A stretch of 64,000 bases of DNA from Streptomyces sp. Tu6071 (GCF_000213055.1 NZ_CM001165.1:2069445-2133444); one strand, 5' to 3'; shown: positions 1-7,699, counted from the stretch's first letter. The notes: generated from the sequence alone by a model not told the origin. Made by a program: numbers and translations.

Positions 1-201
1 TTCGAGAACTCGGGCCTCCCCTTCGTCATCGCCCTCAACGGCTTCGAAGGACACCAGCCCTACACCCCCGACGAAGTCCGCGAAGCACTCCAGATCGGAC
101 CCGACACCCCGATCATCACCACCGACGCCCGCCACCGCGCCGACGCCAAATCCGCCCTCATCACCCTCGTCGAACACGCCCTCATGGCCCGCCTGCGGTA
201 A
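1..201 (+). CDS. C-terminal part of a CvnD-like GTP-binding protein (conservon), 5' end outside window
   Basis: The first 66 codons run open from the window edge to a TAA. The peptide begins FENSGLPFVIALNGFEG and continues with a TPDEVREAL helix and a charged C-terminus ending in MARLR. This looks like the end of the small MglA/Ras-like GTPases that form the fourth gene of streptomycete conservons (cvnA-D); NGF sits where the guanine-specificity NKxD motif is in other GTPases. In S. coelicolor a conservon lies near the accE/pccB locus, which fits. Such proteins are thought to work with a sensor-kinase-like CvnA and roadblock protein CvnB at the membrane. The catalytic P-loop is not in the window, so the assignment rests on the tail and on context. 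Confidence 0.65.
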   Translation, partial: FENSGLPFVIALNGFEGHQPYTPDEVREALQIGPDTPIITTDARHRADAKSALITLVEHALMARLR

Positions 202-220
202 GCGGGTCCCGGTGGCACGG

Positions 221-255
221 AAAGGGCCCGTACTCCTGGGGAGTACGGGCCCTTT
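221..255. terminator. Strong bidirectional hairpin between the CvnD-like gene and accE
   Basis: Perfect 16-bp inverted repeat: AAAGGGCCCGTACTCC at 221-236 and its complement at 240-255, loop TGG. It lies 19 bp after the CvnD-like stop and 19 bp from the stop of the convergent accE, so it can end transcription from both sides. No long T tract is present, as is common in streptomycetes. Confidence 0.85.
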
Positions 256-274
256 CGGCGTTCTCGGCGGCGGT

Positions 275-490
275 TCAGCGCCAGCTGTGCGGGGCGTGGA
301 AGCCGTTCTCGCGCTCCAGGCGGCGCCAGCCGGCGCGGGGGGCGCGGGCGGACGGCGCGGTCGTGGGGGCCGCGGCGGTTCCGGCGGCGCGGGCGAGGAG
401 CACGGCGGTCAGGGCCGCGAGTTCCTCGGGCTCGGCGTGGCCCTTCTCGACGCGCAGGAGGCCGGGGTCGACGGTGACGGGCTCGCTCAT
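275..490 (-). CDS. accE: Acyl-CoA carboxylase epsilon subunit
   Basis: 71 aa small acidic-then-basic protein of the AccE type. The N-terminal half (VDPGLLRVEKGHAEPEELAA) is the conserved segment of these subunits, which start with a short strand followed by a helix beginning PEELAAL; the C-terminal half ends in a Trp-rich segment (GWRRLERENGF). In actinomycetes epsilon subunits bind the beta (carboxyltransferase) subunit and raise the activity of acetyl/propionyl-CoA carboxylase. It lies 46 bp downstream of pccB on the same strand, the standard pccB-accE arrangement, so the two are almost certainly co-transcribed. The biotinylated alpha subunit is not in this window. The ATG at 488-490 is the only sensible start. 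Confidence 0.9.
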   Translation of the reverse strand: MSEPVTVDPGLLRVEKGHAEPEELAALTAVLLARAAGTAAAPTTAPSARAPRAGWRRLERENGFHAPHSWR

Positions 491-536
491 GTCGTTCCGT
501 TCTGCTTCGTAGTGGTTCGGGTGGACTCGCGGGCGC

Positions 537-2132
537 TTACTGCGGCGGGTTGCCGTGCTTGCGCGAGGGGAGATCGGCGTGCTTGGTGCGGAGCATCGCG
601 AAGGAGGCGATGAGCACCTCGCGGGTCTCGGCGGGGTCGATGACGTCGTCCACGAGGCCGCGCTCGGCCGCGTAGTACGGGTGCATCAGCTCCGACTTGT
701 ACTCCTTGACCATCTTCTGGCGCATGGACTCGGGGTCGTCGGCGGCGGCGATCTGGCGGCGGAAGATGACGTTCGCGGCGCCCTCGGCGCCCATGACGGC
801 GATCTCGTTGGTGGGCCAGGCGTAGGTGAGGTCGGCGCCGATGGACTGCGAGTCCATGACGATGTAGGCACCTCCGTACGCCTTCCGCAGGATCAGCGAG
901 ATCCGGGGGACGGTCGCGTTGCAGTACGCGTAGAGGAGCTTCGCGCCGTGCCGGATGATCCCACCGTGCTCCTGGTCGACGCCCGGGAGGAAGCCGGGGA
1001 CGTCCAGGAGGGTGAGGAGCGGGATGTTGAAGGCGTCGCACATCTGCACGAAGCGGGCGGCCTTCTCGCTCGCCTCGATGTCGAGGACGCCCGCGAGGGA
1101 CTGCGGCTGGTTGGCGATGATGCCGACGACCTGGCCGTCGAGACGGCTCAGGGCGCAGATGATGTTGGTCGCCCAGCGCTCGTGGACCTCCAGGAACTCG
1201 CCGTCGTCGACGATCTCCTCGATGACCTTGCGCATGTCGTAGGGGCGGTTGCCGTCGGCGGGGACGAGGTCGAGGAGGGCGTCGCCGCGGCGGTCCGCGG
1301 GGTCCTCGCTCTCGGTGGCCGGGGGGTTCTCGCGGTTGTTCCTCGGCAGCAGCGAGAGGAGGTAGCGGACCTCGGCGAGGCAGGTCTCCTCGTCGTCGTA
1401 CGCGAAGTGGCAGACGCCGGAGGTCTCGGCGTGGACGTCGGCGCCGCCGAGTCCGTTCTGCGTGATCTCCTCGCCGGTGACGGCCTTGACGACGTCGGGC
1501 CCGGTGATGAACATCTGCGAGGTCTCGCGGACCATGAAGACGAAGTCGGTGAGCGCCGGGCTGTAGGCGGCGCCGCCCGCGCAGGGGCCGAGCATGACGG
1601 AGATCTGCGGGATGACGCCGGACGCCTTGGTGTTGCGCTGGAAGATGCCGCCGTAGCCCGCGAGGGCGGAGACGCCTTCCTGGATGCGGGCGCCCGCGCC
1701 GTCGTTGAGCGAGACGAGCGGGGCGCCGGCCGCGATGGCCTTGTCCATGATGTTGTGGATCTTGGCGGCGTGGGCCTCGCCGAGGGCGCCGCCGAAGATC
1801 CGGAAGTCGTGCGCGTAGACGAAGACGGTGCGTCCGTCGACGGTGCCCCAGCCGGTGATCACACCGTCCGTGTAGGGCTTCTTCGCCTCCAGGCCGAAGC
1901 CCGTGGCGCGGTGGCGCCGCAGTTGTTCGACCTCATGGAAGGAGCCGGGGTCGAGGAGCAGGTCGATCCGCTCGCGCGCGGTGAGCTTCCCCTTGGCGTG
2001 CTGGGCCTCGGTGGCCCGGTCGCTGGGGCCTCGCAGCGCCTCGGCACGTACCGCGAGCAGTTCCGCCACACGGCCCTTGGCGTCCTTGGGCTCGTCCGGG
2101 GTCGCGTCCGGCGTCTCGTCCAAAACGGTCAT
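537..2132 (-). CDS. pccB: Acyl-CoA (propionyl/acetyl-CoA) carboxylase beta subunit, carboxyltransferase
   Basis: 531 aa, usual length for the biotin-dependent acyl-CoA carboxyltransferase beta chain. It transfers CO2 from carboxybiotin to acetyl- or propionyl-CoA, giving malonyl- or methylmalonyl-CoA for fatty acid and polyketide synthesis in the cytoplasm. Two crotonase-like halves are visible: the N-terminal half has LNDGAGARIQEG and the oxyanion-hole segment CAGGAAYSPAL; the C-terminal half has DVPGFLPG and YGGAYIVM. I chose the ATG at 2130-2132 (MTVLDETPD). A TTG 30 bp upstream would add ten residues rich in Gly/Cys/Tyr that are not typical. No strong ribosome site is seen before either start. 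accE follows directly, and a 360-bp non-coding stretch lies upstream. Confidence 0.95.
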   Translation of the reverse strand: MTVLDETPDATPDEPKDAKGRVAELLAVRAEALRGPSDRATEAQHAKGKLTARERIDLLLDPGSFHEVEQLRRHRATGFGLEAKKPYTDGVITGWGTVDGRTVFVYAHDFRIFGGALGEAHAAKIHNIMDKAIAAGAPLVSLNDGAGARIQEGVSALAGYGGIFQRNTKASGVIPQISVMLGPCAGGAAYSPALTDFVFMVRETSQMFITGPDVVKAVTGEEITQNGLGGADVHAETSGVCHFAYDDEETCLAEVRYLLSLLPRNNRENPPATESEDPADRRGDALLDLVPADGNRPYDMRKVIEEIVDDGEFLEVHERWATNIICALSRLDGQVVGIIANQPQSLAGVLDIEASEKAARFVQMCDAFNIPLLTLLDVPGFLPGVDQEHGGIIRHGAKLLYAYCNATVPRISLILRKAYGGAYIVMDSQSIGADLTYAWPTNEIAVMGAEGAANVIFRRQIAAADDPESMRQKMVKEYKSELMHPYYAAERGLVDDVIDPAETREVLIASFAMLRTKHADLPSRKHGNPPQ

Positions 2133-2493
2133 GTAGCGACCATACGAAATCGGGCACCCCAAAGGGTCCGTCGGATTCGCACAGTCTCGCGCGGCATTTC
2201 CTGGTGTCCTTGCACAGAAACGCGCGGGCGGGGCGCATCGGCCCTGCGTGAAGGGGTGTGGCTCTTGTCGGGGTCCGACAAGAGGGGGCCGGGGGCCTCG
2301 TACGAGAGATGCGCCACAGCGGTGCGGGCGCGTCTTGTCCGGTCCCGCCGTACGGGTCCGGCGCGCGGCGGGGCGGGGGCCGTACGCGGAGGGGTGCGGG
2401 CCGCTCGCGTACGCCGAACGCGGGCGGGTGCGGGCCCCCGCGTACGGCGTGCGCGGGAGGGCGCGGGCCCCCCTGCGGCGTGCGCGGGAGGGG
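2133..2493. other. Intergenic region upstream of pccB with GC-rich short repeats
   Basis: No gene is supported here. The part nearest pccB (2140-2260) should hold its promoter, but I cannot pin one down. From about 2340 to 2490 there are imperfect short repeats: GTACGG-type blocks and two copies of GGCGTGCGCGGGAGGG (the second ends just before the neighbouring stop). The block belongs to a wider set of such repeats in this window (see findings). Confidence 0.6.
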
Positions 2494-3012
2494 TCAGCAG
2501 CCGCCGCAGGTCTTGAAGGTCACGTCCCAGTGGCTGCCCTCGTCGGCGTAGAGGTTGCCGGAGGCCGCCTGCCACTGCGGGTAGCCGTCGCCGCGCAGGC
2601 CGATGTACGTGAACGTGTTCTTGACGTAATTGGTCAGGCACGTGTTCTTGCCGAAGTCCAGCTTGTACCCGTTCCAGTGCGAGTACGTTCCCGAGGCGTG
2701 GCCGGTCTCGGTGCCGCCGGTGATGTTGAGGGCGCAGCCCGAGGCGGACTTGAGGGTCTGGGCGCCCTGGGCGGTGGCGAGGTTGAGCTGGTCGAAGGAC
2801 GTACAGGTGGAGACGTTGCGGTCCGAGCAGCCGCCGGACGAGGACCACGTGATGCCGGAGGCGCTGAACATCGAGGTCGCGGTGGCGTGGCTGATCTTGT
2901 CGACGGCGAAGGCGGGGGCGGCGGCGAGCGCGCCGACGCCGGGGGCGAAGAGGGCGGCGCCGAGAAGGGCGCCGGTGGCGAGGAGGGGGCGCAGGCGGGG
3001 GGTGGAGGGCAT
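2494..3012 (-). CDS. Small secreted M15-type zinc peptidase-like protein
   Basis: 172 aa. Residues 1-36 are a Sec signal peptide (positive N-terminus, hydrophobic core, APAFA cleavage site). The mature part of 136 aa carries SHWNGYKLDF at 111-120, which fits the M15 peptidase signature SxHxxGxxxDF (zinc ligands His112 and Asp119), and EGSHWDV at 158-164, matching the E-x-x-HW motif (Glu158 catalytic base, His161 third ligand). Six cysteines (62, 70, 93, 125, 169, 172) could form disulfides. M15 enzymes cleave peptidoglycan peptides (D,D-carboxypeptidases, endolysins), so an extracellular wall-modifying role is inferred; the substrate is unknown. The ATG at 3010-3012 is preceded by AGGAGACCTCC; the longer frame upstream is not signal-like. 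Monocistronic, leftward. Confidence 0.7.
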   Translation of the reverse strand: MPSTPRLRPLLATGALLGAALFAPGVGALAAAPAFAVDKISHATATSMFSASGITWSSSGGCSDRNVSTCTSFDQLNLATAQGAQTLKSASGCALNITGGTETGHASGTYSHWNGYKLDFGKNTCLTNYVKNTFTYIGLRGDGYPQWQAASGNLYADEGSHWDVTFKTCGGC

Positions 3013-3331
3013 GGAGGTCTCCTGTGCACGCGTCGGGTCATGGGGGTGGCGCGGTGGAGCAAGGGCGATCGTGCCGTACGGGGCGGGCGGGGCGCCAGGG
3101 TGCCTCGGGGGCGCTCTCACCCGAGCGGGCGCGCGGCGGGTGCCGGGCGGGCAGGGGAACGCGAGCATGGAGCGCATTCGCCCGTGTTCGCGCGGACACT
3201 CCGGGCTAGCTGTTGAAAGTTGAACCGAATAGGTCTACTGTCGGCGTCATTGAAAGTTCAACTTCACGTCGAGCGCGGAAGCCGGGCTTTCGATGGCTTT
3301 CGTCCCCCCCTTCGTTTCCCAAGGAGCAACC
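3013..3331. other. Divergent intergenic region between the M15-like gene and yceI
   Basis: The left two thirds is GC-rich with nothing I can name. The right part, 3210-3262, is AT-richer and holds the yceI promoter and repeat pair described separately. Confidence 0.6.
3213..3261 (+). promoter_or_regulatory. Putative yceI promoter with two operator-like repeats
   Basis: A possible -35 TTGAAA (3213-3218), 17-bp spacer and -10 TACTGT (3236-3241). Two related 12-mers lie 37 bp apart: TTGAAAGTTGAA (3213-3224), overlapping the -35, and the true palindrome TTGAAAGTTCAA (3250-3261), just past the expected start point. This placement suits a dimeric repressor such as a MarR-type protein; no such regulator gene is adjacent, so the partner is unknown. 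Confidence 0.55.
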
Positions 3332-3946
3332 ATGGGTCTCTTCGGCCGCAAGAACGAGAACACCGCCCCCGCCGGGGCAGCCGCGCCCGCCGCCGTCAGC
3401 CCCGACCTCGCCGCGCTGACCGGTGACTACACGATCGACCCGGTGCACTCGGGCCTCGTCTTCTCGGCGCGTCACGCCATGGTCACCAACGTCAAGGGCT
3501 CCTTCAAGGACTTCGAGGGCACGCTGCACCTCGACGGCTCGGACCCCTCGCGGTCCAGCGCCTCGATCGACGTCAAGCTCGACAGCGTCGACACCGGCGC
3601 GCCCGACCGCGACGGCCACCTCAAGAGCGCCGACTTCTTCGACGTCGAGAACCACCCGCTGATGAGCTTCCGCTCGACCTCCGCCGAGGCGCTCGGCGGC
3701 GACGAGTACCGCATCACGGGCGACCTCACGATCCACGGCACGACCAAGCCGCTCGTGATCGACCTGGAGTTCAACGGCTCCGCGAAGGACCCCTTCGGCA
3801 ACGAGCGCGTCGGCTTCGAGGGCAAGGCGGAGATCCTGCGCTCGGAGTGGGGCCTCACGTACAACGCGGCGCTGGAGACCGGCGGCGTGCTCGTCTCGGA
3901 CAAGATCAAGCTGACGCTGGAGATCTCGGCGATCAAGAACGCGTGA
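3332..3946 (+). CDS. YceI family protein
   Basis: 204 aa. After a short basic Gly/Ala/Pro-rich head (MGLFGRKNENTAP) comes the YceI lipocalin-like domain from about residue 30: GDYTIDPVHSGLVFSARHAM at the start, then SFKDFEGTLHLDG, HLKSADFFDVENHP and GDLTIHGTTKP, the hallmark blocks of the family. YceI proteins form an extended beta barrel binding amphiphilic or polyisoprenoid molecules; the physiological ligand in streptomycetes is not established. There is no signal peptide, so it should be cytoplasmic, unlike E. coli YceI. The ATG at 3332 follows AAGGAG by 5 bp; an in-frame upstream ATG at 3293 lacks a ribosome site. It appears monocistronic, with an operator-bearing promoter upstream. Confidence 0.9.
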   Translation: MGLFGRKNENTAPAGAAAPAAVSPDLAALTGDYTIDPVHSGLVFSARHAMVTNVKGSFKDFEGTLHLDGSDPSRSSASIDVKLDSVDTGAPDRDGHLKSADFFDVENHPLMSFRSTSAEALGGDEYRITGDLTIHGTTKPLVIDLEFNGSAKDPFGNERVGFEGKAEILRSEWGLTYNAALETGGVLVSDKIKLTLEISAIKNA

Positions 3947-4019
3947 GCGAGGCGGGGCCGCCCCGCACCCTGCCCGGTGCCCCTCTCGGCGCCCTCCGGT
4001 CCGGCCGGAGGACGGCGAG

Positions 4020-4150
4020 GGGGGCATCGTCGTGCGTACGGGGCGGGGCATCGTCGGGTGTACGGGGCGGGGCGCGTACGGGGCGGGGCGCCTACGGCGC
4101 GGCGCTCGTCGTGCGTACGGGGCGGCGCTCTGGGCGCGGCGCGGCGCGGC
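4020..4150. repeat. Degenerate GTACGGGGCGG tandem repeat
   Basis: Between yceI and the next gene the motif CGTACGGGGCGGGGC and close variants recur about six times with irregular spacing (for example 4033, 4058, 4077, 4115). Both flanking genes end here, so it is a convergent spacer; it may act in termination or simply be low-complexity DNA. Confidence 0.6.
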
Positions 4151-4157
4151 GCGGGGC

Positions 4158-5534
4158 TCAGGCAGGGGCGTGGTGGGGCAGGCCCGCGGCGAGCGGGGTG
4201 CCGGTGAGGAGGGCGGGGGCGAGGTCCTCGCCGTACCAGCCGGTGGCCCAGGGGCCCCACCAGGCGGGGTCGGCCTCCCAGTAAGGGCGGCGGCCCAGGA
4301 CGGTGGGGACGGTGCGCGCCGCGGGGGCCCCGCCCGCGCGCAGGAGCGCGGCGTCGGCGGCGCAGACCGGGACGGCGCGCGGCGCCGCGCCCGGCGGGGC
4401 CCAGGTCACGTCGAGCGCCGAGGGGCCGTGGCCCGGGTCGAAGAAGCAGGGCGGCCTGCGGTCGGGGACCGGGACGCCCGCGCGGCGGGCGCGCAGGGTC
4501 GCGAGGCTGTGGCCGCCCTCCTCCAGGGCGCGCGTGACCGCGCGCAGATCGGCGGGCACGAGCACGGCGGCGAGGAGGGAGCGGGCCTGGTCGAGGGCGT
4601 CGAGGGCGCGTTCGTGGTCGGCGCGGCGGGTGTCGTCCGCGCCGGGTTCGGCGGGATGGAAGTCGAGCCCTTCGAGCTGTTCGGTGAAGGCGGCGAGGTC
4701 CTCCTCGGCGGCGGCGCGCAGTTTGTCGAGCACGTCGGCGCGGGCGCGCTCGCGCCGGCCGCGGCGACGGCGCAGCACGGCCCAGGTCCCGGCGAGGAGG
4801 AGGACGAAGGCACCGGAGACGAGGAGCGCGGGGACGAGGGGGCCCTCGTCGTCGCCCGCCGCGAGGCCCCAGGAGGCGGGGGCCGAGCCGCGCGCGGAGC
4901 GCAGCGTGAGCCGTACGAAGGCGTCGAGCTGACGCGGCAGGGTCTGCGCGCGCACGGCCGACACGGCGCGGCGCACCGTGTCGGCGGGCAGGACCGCGTC
5001 GTCGGCGCGCGCGTGCAGGGTGTCGCCGAGACGTACCGCGTAGACCCCGGCGATGCCCGTCGACTGCCGCAGCTCGTCGAGGAGCCGTCCGGCGCCGCTG
5101 CCGCTCGGCAGCACGGCGACGAAGACGGCGCGGTCGCCGTCCTCGATGCGCCGTTCCAGCGCCCGCTCCCCCGCCTTCGAGAACTCCGCGCGCATCGCGG
5201 GGTCCACGTACACCGGGTCGGCGCGCAGCGCCCGCGCGACGGACCGCACCCCGGCGTCCGCGGCCACCGCCGCCGGGGCGGCCACGAGGAAGGAACCGAC
5301 GGCGAGCAGGAGGGTGAGGAGCGGGGCCAGGAGCCGGGGGGCCGCCGGGGTACGGGGCGACCGGGACGGGACCCCGGGAGTGCGGGGCCGGGGCGGGACC
5401 CCGGGGGTGCGGGGTCCGCGGGGGAACGCGCGGGTGCGGGGCCCGAGCGCGGCCGGCACCACGGGGGTACGGGCGGGGACGGCGGCGACCGGCCGGGGAG
5501 CGACCGCGGGGCGGCCCGGCCTGATCTGGTTCAT
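4158..5534 (-). CDS. Putative membrane protein of unknown function with Pro-rich N-terminal arm
   Basis: 458 aa. I do not recognise a named family. Residues 1-60 are Pro/Arg-rich with near-repeats RTPGVPPRP and RTPGVPSRSP; a signal-like hydrophobic stretch (LLAPLLTLLLAVGSFLVAAP) follows, then an extracellular domain of about 150 aa, one clear transmembrane helix (LVPALLVSGAFVLLLAGTWAVL), a run of arginines, and a cytoplasmic domain with a charged helical part and a Trp-rich end (PYWEADPAWWGPWATGWYG). The extracellular part, with LPSGSGAGRLLDEL and YAVRLGDTLHAR, recalls streptomycete proteins annotated only as hypothetical. The ATG at 5532-5534 is used; a GTG nearer the hydrophobic segment is possible, which would remove the odd arm. 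It reads leftward, converging on yceI. Confidence 0.7.
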   Translation of the reverse strand: MNQIRPGRPAVAPRPVAAVPARTPVVPAALGPRTRAFPRGPRTPGVPPRPRTPGVPSRSPRTPAAPRLLAPLLTLLLAVGSFLVAAPAAVAADAGVRSVARALRADPVYVDPAMRAEFSKAGERALERRIEDGDRAVFVAVLPSGSGAGRLLDELRQSTGIAGVYAVRLGDTLHARADDAVLPADTVRRAVSAVRAQTLPRQLDAFVRLTLRSARGSAPASWGLAAGDDEGPLVPALLVSGAFVLLLAGTWAVLRRRRGRRERARADVLDKLRAAAEEDLAAFTEQLEGLDFHPAEPGADDTRRADHERALDALDQARSLLAAVLVPADLRAVTRALEEGGHSLATLRARRAGVPVPDRRPPCFFDPGHGPSALDVTWAPPGAAPRAVPVCAADAALLRAGGAPAARTVPTVLGRRPYWEADPAWWGPWATGWYGEDLAPALLTGTPLAAGLPHHAPA

Positions 5535-5661
5535 GCGTTCGACGCTAGCCGAGGGGGAGCCCCGGGCCGAGCGGCAAAAGCTTCCTTTTACACCTTGCGG
5601 CCCGGGTCTTTTCCCTCGTCCACCCGTGCGGGTCACTCCTCACCCGGGCACGGTCGCCGCG

Positions 5662-7317
5662 TCACTCGGAAGGGGTGACCCCGGCGCGCAGCAAGCCGTA
5701 CGTGTAGGCGTCCTCCAGGGCCTGCCACGAGGCCGCGATGACGTTGTCGGCGACGCCCACCGTCGACCACTCCGTGACACCGTCACCCGTGGAGATGAGG
5801 ACGCGCGTCGTGGACTCGGTGCCGTGGCGGCCCTCCAGGATGCGCACCTTGTAGTCGGTGAGGCGGAAGCCGGCCAGCTCGGGGTGGATGCGCTCCAGGG
5901 CGACGCGCAGCGCGCGGTCGAGCGCGTTGACGGGGCCGTTGCCCTCGGCGGTCGCGACGAGGCGCTCGCCCTTGGCCCACAGCTTCACCGTCGCCTCGTT
6001 GGCGTGGCTGCCGTCGGGGCGGTCCTCGACGATGGCGCGCCAGGACTCCGTACGGAAGAAGCGCGGCGCGCGGCCCTCGGCCTCGGTGCGCAGCAGGAGT
6101 TCGAAGGAGGCGTCGGCCGCCTCGTAGCTGTAGCCCTTGAGTTCATGCTCCTTGACGCGCGCGACGACGCGGCCGACGAGTTCCCTGTCGCCCGACAGGT
6201 CGATGCCGAGTTCCTTGCCCTTGAGCTCGACGGAGGCGCGACCGGCCATGTCGGAGACGAGCATGCGCAGCCGGTTGCCGACGAGTTCGGGCTCGATGTG
6301 CTGGTAGAGCGCGGGGTCGACCTTGATCGCGGAGGCGTGCAGGCCGCCCTTGTGCGCGAAGGCCGAGACGCCGACGTAGGGCTGGTGCGTCGCGGGGGTG
6401 AGGTTGACGACCTCGGCGATGGCGTGCGAGATGCGCGTCATCTCGCGCAGCGCGCCCTCGGGGAGCACCTGGCGCCCGTACTTCAGCTCCAGCGCGGCGA
6501 CGACGGGGAAGAGGTTGGCGTTGCCGACGCGTTCGCCGTAGCCGTTGGCCGTGCCCTGGACGTGGGTCGCGCCCGCGTCGACGGCGGCGAGGGTGTTGGC
6601 GACGGCGCAGCCGGAGTCGTCCTGGGCGTGCATACCGAGGCGAGCACCGGTGTCGGCGAGGACGGTCTGCACGATCGCGCCGACCTGCGCGGGCAGCATC
6701 CCGCCGTTGGTGTCGCACAGCACGACGACGTCGGCGCCCGCCTCGTGCGCGGCGCGGACGACGGCCTTCGCGTACGCGGGGTTCTCGCGGTAGCCGTCGA
6801 AGAAGTGCTCGCAGTCGAGGAAGACGCGGCGGCCCTGGGCGCGCAGGTGCGCGACGGTGTCGGCGATCATCGCGAGGTTCTCGTCGAGCGTCGTGCGCAG
6901 GGCCAGTTCGACGTGGCGGTCGTGGGACTTGGCGACGAGCGTGATGACGGGGGCGCCGGAGTCGAGGAGGGCCTGGACCTGCGCGTCGTCGGCGGCCTTG
7001 GTGTGCGGGCGGCGGGTGGAGCCGAAGGCGACGAGCTGGGCGTGCCGGAAGGGGACCTCCTTCTGGACGCGGGCGAAGAACTCGGTGTCGCGCGGATTGG
7101 CGCCCGGCCAGCCGCCCTCGATGAAGCCGACGCCGAAGTCGTCGAGGTGGCGGGCGATGGTGAGCTTGTCGGCGACGGTCAGGTTGATGCCCTCGCGCTG
7201 GGCGCCGTCGCGCAGGGTCGTGTCGAAGACGTGGAAGTCGCGGGCGACGGCGGCGTCGGCGCTGGGAGCGGCGCCGGGAGCGGGGGCCGTCTCCTGGGCT
7301 TCGGGGGTCGCGGTCAT
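5662..7317 (-). CDS. cimA: (R)-citramalate synthase
   Basis: 551 aa, the usual size of CimA. It condenses pyruvate with acetyl-CoA to citramalate, the first step of the threonine-independent isoleucine route. The N-terminal DRE-TIM domain starts with DTTLRDGAQREG (substrate/metal site), has DCEHFFDGYREN and VQGTANGYGERVGNANLFP, then a LeuA-type regulatory domain from about residue 400 (FELLLRTEAEGR, LTDYKVRILEGRHGT, STVGVADNVIAASW), probably sensing isoleucine. One oddity: the metal-binding HxH motif reads HAQ (GMHAQDDSG). The ATG at 7315-7317 has AGGAG ten bases upstream; upstream in-frame codons would overlap the leader and are rejected. Controlled by its own leader/attenuator (7420-7558) and grouped with ilvE and leuB. 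Confidence 0.93.
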   Translation of the reverse strand: MTATPEAQETAPAPGAAPSADAAVARDFHVFDTTLRDGAQREGINLTVADKLTIARHLDDFGVGFIEGGWPGANPRDTEFFARVQKEVPFRHAQLVAFGSTRRPHTKAADDAQVQALLDSGAPVITLVAKSHDRHVELALRTTLDENLAMIADTVAHLRAQGRRVFLDCEHFFDGYRENPAYAKAVVRAAHEAGADVVVLCDTNGGMLPAQVGAIVQTVLADTGARLGMHAQDDSGCAVANTLAAVDAGATHVQGTANGYGERVGNANLFPVVAALELKYGRQVLPEGALREMTRISHAIAEVVNLTPATHQPYVGVSAFAHKGGLHASAIKVDPALYQHIEPELVGNRLRMLVSDMAGRASVELKGKELGIDLSGDRELVGRVVARVKEHELKGYSYEAADASFELLLRTEAEGRAPRFFRTESWRAIVEDRPDGSHANEATVKLWAKGERLVATAEGNGPVNALDRALRVALERIHPELAGFRLTDYKVRILEGRHGTESTTRVLISTGDGVTEWSTVGVADNVIAASWQALEDAYTYGLLRAGVTPSE

Positions 7318-7419
7318 GGGCTGGTGGCTCCTGAGGAAATCGGAAAGGGGGCTGCGTGGTGGCTCCGTCGCCTCTCCACTCGCGTCGCTCCGTCCGTCGG
7401 CCGGGTGGGGCCGGAAACG

Positions 7420-7448
7420 AAAAAGACCCCTCGCGGGTGCGAGAGGTC
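7420..7448 (-). terminator. Attenuator terminator in the cimA 5' leader
   Basis: Read on the minus strand: GACCTCTCGC, loop ACCC, GCGAGGGGTC, then TTTTT (stem 7448-7425 with one A-C mismatch, T run 7424-7420). It sits 103 bp before the cimA start and 54 bp after the leader stop. A U-tailed hairpin inside a 5' leader, rare elsewhere in this window, is the expected form of a transcription attenuator. Confidence 0.75.
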
Positions 7449-7501
7449 TGCGCGCGGGTCCGAGGCTCGGTGGCCGTGACCGCGAAGGTGTGGATCGCGG
7501 G

Positions 7502-7558
7502 TCAGCGGCCACGAAGGACCGGCGCGCTGCGGCCGATAATCATGGCGCGAACGAGCAT
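7502..7558 (-). CDS. Leader peptide of cimA (18 aa, rich in Leu/Val/Ile)
   Basis: An 18-codon frame, MLVRAMIIGRSAPVLRGR then TGA, lies 240 bp upstream of cimA on the same strand. Six of 18 residues are branched-chain (Leu2, Val3, Ile7, Ile8, Val14, Leu15), including an Ile-Ile pair in ATT ATC codons. No ribosome site precedes the ATG; CACACT six bases upstream is in the right place for a -10 box of a leaderless transcript. A second in-frame ATG (7541-7543) just before the Ile pair is an alternative start. Together with the following terminator this is a ribosome-mediated attenuation leader, like that of ilvB at 34026-34067. The family of such leaders in actinobacterial amino acid genes is known; this one I infer from sequence. 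Confidence 0.7.
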   Translation of the reverse strand: MLVRAMIIGRSAPVLRGR

Positions 7559-7654
7559 GGAGGCAGTGTGCCACAGCGGGGGGCGGGGGTGGAGGGGGTG
7601 TCTCAGGATGCGGGCCGAGGGGGGCACGGGAGCGGTGGGGCCGGGGCGAATGGA

Positions 7655-7690
7655 TCACCTAGGGGGAGGTCGAACGCTTCACCTAGGGGG
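7655..7690. promoter_or_regulatory. Direct repeat TCACCTAGGGGG x2, candidate operator upstream of cimA
   Basis: Identical 12-mers at 7655-7666 and 7679-7690, 24 bp apart, about 100-130 bp upstream of the cimA leader ATG. CTAG is rare in streptomycete DNA, so two copies in one short stretch stand out. A close relative occurs upstream of the acyl-CoA dehydrogenase at 16402-16427. The binding protein is not known to me. Confidence 0.45.
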
Positions 7691-7699
7691 TGGCTGGGC

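Noticed and set aside
7318..7512. N-terminal extension of CimA to 7512
   Set aside because: It would translate the attenuator and overlap the leader peptide; the ATG at 7317 has a ribosome site.
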